A stretch of 64,000 nucleotides of DNA, taken from NCBI RefSeq assembly GCF_009730915.1, contig NC_052496.1:1-64000 (forward strand), written 5' to 3'. A program made the position numbers and the translations under genes. Under the pieces are notes generated by a model. That model made no database searches, was not told the origin of the DNA, and saw nothing but the letters and a program-made list of their open reading frames with translations. The stretch comes from Dioscorea cayenensis subsp. rotundata (Eukaryota > Streptophyta > Magnoliopsida > Dioscoreales > Dioscoreaceae). Below are positions 55,801-64,000 of this stretch, in pieces (within the stretch, counting starts at the first letter, position 1; each line of letters opens with the position of its first letter).

Positions 55801-58800
55801 ATGTAAACATCAACCTTGTCATCTATGAAATCTAACAATTAAAAGATTTGTGGCATCTGAGTATATTGTTTATATTGTTAGTGTAGCTATCAATCTAGGG
55901 TAATTGGTATACAGTAGAAAAGAAAATTCATATATTTATTAGAAATGATTTTCCTTTGTGTATTCTTGATTGTGAGTATGCTTTACTACTTTACAGGCGG
56001 GCTATGTTGGCGAGGATGTGGAGTCGATATTGTACAAGCTTCTAATGGTGCCTTTTTTTTGTGGCCTCCTCCTGTACCTTAATCAATTTTTCTGATATTT
56101 TGTCTATTGTGGTGGTTCATACGCTGTTGGCTTTAGGTTTTTCATAACATGATACTACATCTCATGCCATTTATTAACGATCATTTTGCATCCTATTTTC
56201 ATTTGGGAAAACATGATATTAAAGAAATAACAATTAGGTTTTAGTCGTCTTATTATGGAAAAATTGATGGGCATTTTCGTGGTCCTTACCTAGGGCCTGT
56301 GGCTCATTTTTATGGTTAAAATTGATTCATTCTCTTTCAATTATTTTTTAAGGAACATTTTTATTTTGCTTCTCAGGCTGCTGACTTCAATGTGGCAGCG
56401 GCGCAACAGGGCATTGTGTACATAGATGAAGTTGATAAAATCACCAAGAAGGTCCATTGAAGCAATTTATAGCTAAAATGTGATAATTCCTTAATTTATC
56501 TTGTCTTCATCATATAACTTTCTTTTTTTTAATTATTAACAGGCAGAGAGCCTCAACATCAGCAGAGATGTATCTGGCGAGGGTGTTCAACAAGCACTGT
56601 TGAAAATGCTTGAAGGAACTGTGAGCACTTGCGTCCCTTCATTATGCACCATAAGTTCAATACATTTTATTGGCAGTCTAATTTTTTTACCACAATATGA
56701 TTAGTATGGTATTTGTTTATGCATCATATATCTATAACTTGGGACTTTGGAAGTGTGCTGTGAAACTATTCTAGATGCATGCCAAATACTCAATTCAGTG
56801 GCACTCTCAACTCAATTTTCAAGCTTAAGTCATATTCAGGCATGTCTCGAGGGTTTTCATGAGAAAGCTTCTTTGGAAGAAATAATAGTTGAAGAGGGTT
56901 TCATGTCTCAATCTGTGTAATCATAGTAATGATTTTCTTACTTTGTCAAACTTTGATAACTAACAATGAGTAGGACTCAAAAAAAAAACAAATGGTCAAT
57001 TGCAATTTCTTTGAACTTCCAATCCCTCCTTATTTAACCATGACTACTCTTGTTCAATTGTGTGCTATTCCCTGTTGGAGAACTTGCTTTTCTTCCATTT
57101 TTTTTTTCTATATTGTATTGCTCTCATCCCTGCTGGTTAATGTCAGGGAAAATCAATGGATTTATTTTTTTCTCTAATAGCTGATTTTTTGTTTCACAGG
57201 TTGTCAATGTGCCCGAGAAAGGAGCTCGAAAGCATCCACGAGGTGACAATATTCAGGTACTTGAACCTTTCTTATTGATCAATTGTATGCTTGTGTTCTA
57301 ATGGAAAGACGACATGCAGTTTTCTACAGAATCTAAGATTGATTTATCATTACTAAAGTAATATTTTAACCAAATCTTAGAAGCTGTTAAAGAGCATTTT
57401 GAATTGGTATTGACGCTGCAATTATTATCTTAAATAAAATGTTGCTATCGAATTATCTGTAAAGCATGCTATCATGTGTATGGAGCAAAGAAACTTACTT
57501 TGGAATCAGCCAAAATGATTGATACTTGTTTAGAATTTTCTGAAAGATATGATGATGAGAACAATTTAAGTGTCTAGTCTTATGTAAAATACGCCTGATG
57601 CGGGATGCTAGTAAAGACAGAGAAAGAAATGCCCTTGTATTAAATGAAAAGAAATTGAGACATGGCTGGGATGCTTCTTTAAAATGATTGGAGTTTTCTG
57701 AGTTGGATTTCGATTTTATCAAGCAGTGTGGCTGAGGTGTTGTTCAGATAAGGGACAAAATTCAGATGAGAGGATGGAGAAGAGAATTTTGATTAGATTT
57801 TTCTTGTCATTTATTGATACTTCTTTGCTTATTTAAACACAAATCATCCCACGTTGGAGCCTGATTCCGTCATTTATTAATTAAAGTGGGAAGATTCTTT
57901 CTCTTCCTTTGTTTCTTTCTCTGTTGTCATTTATTGGTGAGAACATTCAGTGATAATAATAATAACTAAACATATCTGTGTCTTTTGCAGATCGATACAA
58001 AAGACATTCTTTTCATCTGTGGTGGTGCCTTTATTGACTTGGAAAAAACAATTTCAGAAAGGTAAGAGAGAATATCGGGAATGTTTTACTTCATTTGGCT
58101 ATTCATAGAGAATTTATAAGTTATTTTCCACGGCAGGCGGCAAGATTCTTCCATTGGATTCGGGGCACCTGTACGTTCAAACATGAGGACAGGTGGTCTG
58201 ACAAATGCTTTTGTGACATCATCATTATTGGAAACTGTAAGTGTCATGTTGTGTTATATTTTCATGTTTCTTCTTGATGAGTCTGTGTTCTCGAAATTGA
58301 TCTGAGCTTTATCTGAGATGTTACAAAATTCTGCTACTTTATTCAGGTTGAGAGTGGTGATCTTATAGCATATGGCCTAATACCTGAATTTATTGGGAGG
58401 TTCCCAATCCTAGTTAGCTTATCTGCACTCAATGAGGATCAACTTGTTCAGGTAGCTGTCTTTTTCCCAATGCTATTGTCCATAGAATCATCCCTTGGCA
58501 TTTTCTTTCACAACTTGATTTGCCTCTAAATCAACTTTGACCTGGTGAATAAAGTCAATAAAAAATCTGTCATTCAATGTGTATTTGTATCCTTTGTACT
58601 TAATTTAGTCCTTGCATATGTGCCTGCTTCAGGCATTATGGCCATGCTTAAATTATTATGCTGTATGATTATGATGCATTTGAGTGCTCATACTGTATGA
58701 TGATGATGCATTTGAGTGTTCATACTGTATGATGATGATGCATTTGAGTGCTCTAAAAGTTTTTTCAGAGCTTCTGATGAACTAAATGGTGTTCCTTGTG

Positions 58801-59945
58801 ATTCCATTCAGGTTCTTACAGAACCCAAAAATGCTCTGGGAAGACAGTACAAGAAATTGTTTCAAATGAATGATGTGAGTTCTGGTTTCTTTTATTTTCT
58901 TTTAATCTTTTATGCAAATTACTTTTTCATTAAATATTTTCAATATGTCAGGTCAAACTTCATTTTACCAATAATGCTTTGCGGTTAATTGCAAAGAAAG
59001 CAATGGCTAAAAATACCGGAGCTAGAGGGTTGAGATCAATATTAGAGAGTGTTTTGATGGAAGCAATGTATGAGGTTTGTACTTTGTGGTATCTTCCTGT
59101 TTTTTGTTATTATGATCTAGTTCCTGTTCTTCAGTTTTATTTGTCTTTTTGTTTATTTATGGTCGAGTATCATTTTTTTTTAAAAAAATATATACTCTTT
59201 CTTGTAGATTCCTGACATAAAAACAGGTAAAGATAAAATAGATGCTGTGGTGGTTGATGAGGAGTCTATTGGTTCTTCGGATTCTCGTGGTTGTGGAGCC
59301 AAAATCCTTTCTGGTGAGGGGGCATTAGAACAGTACCTTTCTCGACAAGATGGAAAACAACCAGGGGTATGTGTTGAAATTTGTCATAGTACATGCATTT
59401 CTGACATTTGCATCTACCATATATTTTCTGTCTCTTTCCCTTAATATAATTGCGGGCCTTCCGCATTAATATACAAGTCAATATTTATCATGACAGGAAG
59501 TTACAAACATTGGTCGAGGTTTTTTGATTGTAGTGCAATTTGGACTTACACACCATGATTCTTCTACATGTTATTACAGTTGTAACTGTCATATGCCTAG
59601 CAGAATGAATTAATGAAATGCCTACTTTACCTAAGTTATATGATTACAACTTCATATTCTAGTTCTAAATTGATTGTATTATTAGATCTGAGCTTCATAT
59701 TTGCACTAATGTTCCTCATCCAAGAAAAATGGTTGGGAAGCTTAATTTTCCATCTTTTTGTTGTCTTTTCCTCAGTTCGACTGCAATCCTAACATCAATA
59801 TAACATATTAATCATTCATAATGTTAGTCATTACTTAAAAGTATTGAGTTGGCATGTTATTGTGTTACAGATAACTCTTGAAAAGCCGGAGGGCGAAGCT
59901 GAAGTGGAACCAGAGCTTCTTGCCTCTGGAGCTGCTAACATGTGA
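52849..59945 (+). CDS. CLPX: ClpX-like AAA+ unfoldase, mitochondrial type
   Basis: Unfoldase subunit of the ClpXP protease, probably mitochondrial (Arg-rich start [20 protein letters not shown]). Exons: 52849-53314, 54145-54206, 54359-54459, 55223-55302, 55997-56047, 56377-56451, 56543-56620, 57200-57256, 57991-58061, 58137-58236, 58347-58451, 58812-58874, 58952-59074, 59208-59366 and 59871-59945. Motifs: Walker A GPTGSGKT, pore loop AGYVGED, Walker [17 protein letters not shown] loop, GFGAPVRSN with the IGF loop that docks ClpP, and GRFP. Exons 2-15 are intact. Exon 1 does not keep frame: the ATG frame and the frame of [19 protein letters not shown] differ by one base, with the change point in a G run near 53158-53164. 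No Cys4 zinc-binding domain is visible in exon 1. Without the extra base the protein would be 554 residues. Sequence error, leader misassignment or a damaged gene are all possible. Confidence 0.88.
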
Positions 59946-61213
59946 AATTTGGTAACTATTTGTTCTGTACATGAGTTGTGGTCTACTGCCTTTCTAGTTT
60001 GGCAGGCATTCTAACATTTGTTCCCATGATTACATAAGAAAATAGAATAATATTTAAGTAGTTTACCAGGATTTATAACGAATCAGTTATTGATTAATCA
60101 ATCATGTGCGGGCAGCTTTTGGTTTTCATTTTAATCACCAATGATATAAATTACAACAGAACAATTTGTGTGATTATGTAATAAATTGTTAGATGTGATT
60201 TAGAGGATGGTAAATTGGTCATGGTGTTTTATATTTAATCTTCTGTTTCGTCTGGCCGCGCATTAATTTGCCAAATGGCCAGATGAATTATTTTGGGATG
60301 CTGGCTATTTCGTCTTGCTGGGAAAAATATATTCTCATAATGAAATTTGGTAGGCGTTTTTATTTACTTATATATTTCTGTGGGGTGAAATTTTTTTTGT
60401 TTTTTGTAACCATAGTATATTTTTAAACCGTTAAAGCGCTCATGAGCTCATAAATTTTAAAGGATTCGATTGGTCAGGTTTATAACACATTTGAGTCACA
60501 TTAAAAAGCATATTTTTGAACTTATTAGTGACAAAACAAAGAGCAAACGGGTTGAGTTGACTGCTCTCTCGGTATAACCTCCATTGTGTAATCTTGGAAG
60601 AAGAAACAAGAGATAATCTTCAGGGAATGATGAACATGAATTGTAATTTAAAATGTTTGAATTTGAGATCTCTCAATCACGATTACAGGTAGTTATTGTT
60701 AGGTTAATTCGCGGTTCCGCGGCAATGCAACCTACATGAAATCAAGTCATTGAATCATTAAATATATATATCTTAGTTATAGTAAATTCCGGCGTCCCCC
60801 TCAAAAAAATAAGAACAATAAAATAAACGCAAATGAGCAAGTAAAGCTGAGTCTTGAATGATTATTATACATTTCCATGATGGGCCGTGTGATCCACTGA
60901 CAAAAGTCCTCTTTGGTCCATAGACACTTATAGCAAGTTTTAAATCGCATTGTTATAAAATAAAATAAAAATAAAAATAAAATAAATCCTACTTAGCAAC
61001 CAATTTACTAACCACAACAAGGTCTAAACAGTGACCCAAGAACTCAATGCGCAGGCAGAGCAAAGCTACGTCAAGAATCACAAACGTCCATGTTACATAA
61101 CAGCACCATGCACCCAAAATTGATCCACTAATAATACAAAACGTCCTAGTCCCCATATGAACCCACAGGTAATTTAACTTGCATGGGTCCATATACAAAA
61201 TCAACCATGATGA
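59946..61213. other. Spacer between convergent ClpX and FTSHI1 genes
   Basis: This 1.27-kb stretch must hold the 3' untranslated regions of both genes, which point at each other. It is AT-rich without a supported gene. Possible polyadenylation signals (AATAAA-like) are present, for example on the minus strand side near 60960-60985 as TTTTATTTTATT. Confidence 0.5.
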
Positions 61214-63868
61214 CTATAGAGCCTGTGTCTGTGGCGTCAAAGAGGATAACAACCTCTCATTATGCTCACGTTCCACATGGAAGTCTGGAAGGCTGCCTGG
61301 ATTTTTCTCCTCTAAAACAAGCTTTACCGGAGTTTCTGCAGGATAACTATCAATAATGAATTCAATTTGGTCTCCACTTATCTCCTTGTTATCCAAAAGA
61401 ACCTGCATAGGTTTTCCACTCTTTTCTCATCAGTTGAAATATATTTATATCTATACATTTTCTTATGAAACAATTGAGAGCTCTATAAAGAGAAGCAGCT
61501 GCAAAGGAATGACTTCATCACTCAATACCTTTACTGTTTTCAGAAGTGCGGCGAAGTGGTTGCTCAATAGCGTGCGTGTTTTCTCATACATGTCATGCAA
61601 AAGTTGTTCAGTTTTTCGAGCAACTCGATCATCCAACTCAAAGTTGATTGGAGGTTCAATTAGACCGTAGTCATCATAAAGAGATCCTTCAAAATCCAAC
61701 CTTGGACCAACAAAGCTAACTTTTTTTCTCCAGGGGAAGGGTTCTCCATGAATTGTTATAGGATTTTCCAAATTCCAACTGTTACACAGTAGACAAACAT
61801 GTTTACACATAAAAGAATGGAACGAATAGCAGTTGAGGATGATAGATAAGGCACAAGGTAGGGCTCACATGGTTAAAATTTTACGAGCAAGGCAAGTGGC
61901 ATCTTCAAGATACTTCACTGAAGCTCTAGATGTATCCCGGCCATATATTACTTCCTCAGCAGCTCTCCCTCCCAGAAGAACCTTTATATTCAACCAAATT
62001 AACCAATGTTGCATTACCAGTTACTTTAATAATAGCACATATCACGCAAAACACTGACCTGAAGACGATGTAGCAACTGAGGTTTCCTTTCAAACATATA
62101 AGATTCTTCATCGAGATGATGAAATACAATTTGAGAGAGTGACTGCAAATGCCATTTGAAGTTTTAAAAGATTGTATCTAATATATAATTCAAGAAAAGA
62201 AAAAAGGTCGAATACCTGGCCACGAGGAATGATAGAAATACGTTCGCAGAATTCTACTTTTGCATTTTCATACCGTCTCAATAGATGAGATGTTATTGCA
62301 ATGCCAACCTCTGTGACGGCCCTTCTACACTGCCCTTGATGTCCCAATTCAATTCCCACACGCTTTGGTCCTACTGTTAGACGATCGACTGCATCGTCCA
62401 TGTCAGATTGAAGAATGGACTCATGTCCGTTCCTGACTGCCACCAGTGCAGCCTCTTGTGTAAGTTGGGCCAACTTAGCTCCTGTCCACCCTGATTCACA
62501 AAAAATAATTCAGATCATGGAACAAGTTCATATTCGGCAACTTAAATGTGAAAATAATAGCATATAAAACTGGATGGTTGAAGAGTACTGAGCAAACTCA
62601 AAGTCAACTTATGACAATCACTTCTATCTATTCAACCCAAATTGGAACATACATGTTCATGAGCAATGGGATACCCCAGTCACTGTCAAATAGCATGAGA
62701 AGCAAATGGTTGATATGATATTCAAGGAGGCTATCAAGGAAATCATAAAAGTTCAGCCAAATGCAAGCTGAGATCATCTCATGGCATGACATAAGAAAAT
62801 GTAGATGAGAAAATACCTGGTAAATTTTGAGCATAGGTTGAGAGATCAACGGATGGTGACATTTTAACTTTGCGAGCATGAACTTTCAAAATGTCCAATC
62901 GTCCTTTCGCCGCAGGAGGGCGTATTCGTATCTGATAAGGGCAGAGGTGGAAGGAGTAAAAACAAGTTGCTATGTTGCAGTAAAGAAAAAAAAAAGATTT
63001 TCTTCACTCAAATTTAGATTGCTATAGATCTGTAACAAAAACACACCTTACGGTCAAATCGACCAGGTCGAAGAAGTGCAGGATCTAACAAATCCATGCG
63101 ATTGGTAGCACCCAAGAATATGACACCTTTTCCAGTATCAAACCCATCAAGCTCTATCAAGAGCTGGTTGAGTGTGGTCTCCCTCTCTTGAGTTGCAGCA
63201 TTATAAAGATAGTTGGTAGATTCACTAAAGATCCCTTGACGCCTAGCAATCAAGATCAAGTATAAATACTATTTCTCTTGCTCATCCAAAAACAAAGGGT
63301 CTATTTGATAATAGAAGCAAGCGCTACCTCTTTATTTTCTTCTTATATTATTAGTAGAGTGGGGGGTTGCATGTGTAAGCATGCTTGTGGTTTTCTACCT
63401 GACATCTGAAAATAAATAAAAGTTCAAATTGCTGTCCTAGAAATTACATCATATATATATATATATATATCAGATGTGGCCATAATAAAAAGTTCATAGT
63501 TAAGTAGAATTTTCTCATTGACTTTAACATTTAGTTTGGGATAATTCTAATTAAAGATCTAAATTAGCTTGATCAAAGGACAAAATTCAACTGACCAAGG
63601 AACCAAAACAAACAGATGGCTTGCTTCATTTTATATCATGCATAATTATCATGCTTTCCTTTTTCTTTAAAAAGATAATTGTAAATCTTTCGTTGCCCAT
63701 TTGGTTTGCATTTGCATAACATCATTGACCTACTCAGAACCAAATAACATACAAAACAAAATAGAGCTAAGAGTTCATATTAATAACAGATATTGTAGAA
63801 ACTACATGTTCATACCTAGTTGCCAATGCATCAATTTCATCAATAAAGACCACTGAAGGTTTATTTAC
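61214..63868 (-). CDS. FTSHI1: FtsHi1/ARC1-like AAA protein, proteolytically inactive (3' part)
   Basis: Chloroplast FtsH-like protein of the FtsHi1 (ARC1) type. Exons visible in transcript order: 63868-63816, 63242-63047, 62931-62817, 62490-62216, 62142-62059, 61981-61869, 61778-61529 and 61402-61214; earlier exons lie beyond the window. Visible parts are Walker [14 protein letters not shown], the second region of homology [20 protein letters not shown], and the M41 region. The zinc site HEXXH of active FtsH is replaced by TEVGI in [20 protein letters not shown], so no protease activity is expected. The C-terminal [34 protein letters not shown] and [14 protein letters not shown] match the special tail of FtsHi1. 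In Arabidopsis this gene affects plastid division and import-motor function. The neighbour on the other strand is ClpX. Confidence 0.93.
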
Positions 63869-64000
63869 CTGCAGATACAAATGAACCAAAATGCATTAAA
63901 CAAATATGTCGAAACTACAGTCAGCACCATCAAAATCATTAATTTCTGATAATGAGTTTAAAAAGCAAAGCACCTTAATTTAAAGATATTCTGAAAAAAA
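63869..64000 (-). other. Intron of the FTSHI1-like gene at the window edge
   Basis: The stretch after the splice acceptor at 63869-63870 is AT-rich and should be an intron of the FTSHI1-like gene, whose 5' exons with the Walker A motif lie outside the window. Confidence 0.6.

Noticed and set aside
1-64000. Search for CRISPR arrays, prokaryotic operons or phage-like modules
   Set aside because: Introns, a nuclear tRNA without encoded CCA and plant gene families throughout show that this is plant nuclear DNA; no such systems were seen.

Overview
The window is nuclear DNA of a flowering plant. Genes contain many GT..AG introns, plant-specific families are present (auxin response factor, TFL1-type PEBP, DCD-domain NRP, cellulose-synthase-like, MYC-type bHLH, FtsHi1), and the spaces between genes are very AT-rich with many (TA)n runs. 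Compact GC-rich coding exons (the single-exon bHLH and aspartic protease) sit in an AT desert. I lean towards a non-grass monocot, but this is inference and the species cannot be fixed from the sequence alone.

Layout: a TFL1/CEN-like PEBP gene (+, 2.3-3.1 kb); a desert with a possible MITE-like element (4.2-5.3 kb); a cellulose-synthase-like G-type gene (-, 7.0-9.6 kb); a class-B auxin response factor (-, 11.0-14.8 kb); a desert with a LINE 3' end; an NRP/DCD-domain gene (+, 23.2-25.3 kb); a desert with a SINE-like insert and a GC-rich orphan island; a JAM-type bHLH gene (+, 32.2-33.9 kb); a SOUL heme-binding gene (-, 38.7-40.7 kb); a tRNA-Gln(CUG) gene (-, 42.1 kb); two neighbouring hAT-type DNA transposons (43.8-44.3 and 44.3-48.9 kb); an ASPG1-like aspartic protease (+, 49.0-50.5 kb); a mitochondrial-type ClpX gene (+, 52.8-59.9 kb); and the 3' part of an FTSHI1/ARC1-like gene (-, 61.2 kb to beyond the window edge).

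The genes do not form a common pathway. Several are regulators of development, hormone or stress responses (TFL1-like, ARF, bHLH, NRP, ASPG1-like). At the right end two organelle AAA+ genes, ClpX and the proteolytically inactive FtsHi1, converge tail to tail.

The most notable structure is the 4.6-kb hAT element at 44322-48939. It has matching terminal inverted repeats, a perfect 8-bp target duplication and a decayed transposase. It also carries a decayed fragment of a host GeBP/STOREKEEPER-type transcription factor gene, so it is a gene-capturing hAT, and it lies 93 bp upstream of the aspartic protease start codon. Exon 1 of ClpX has a one-base frame mismatch in a G run and no visible Cys4 zinc finger.
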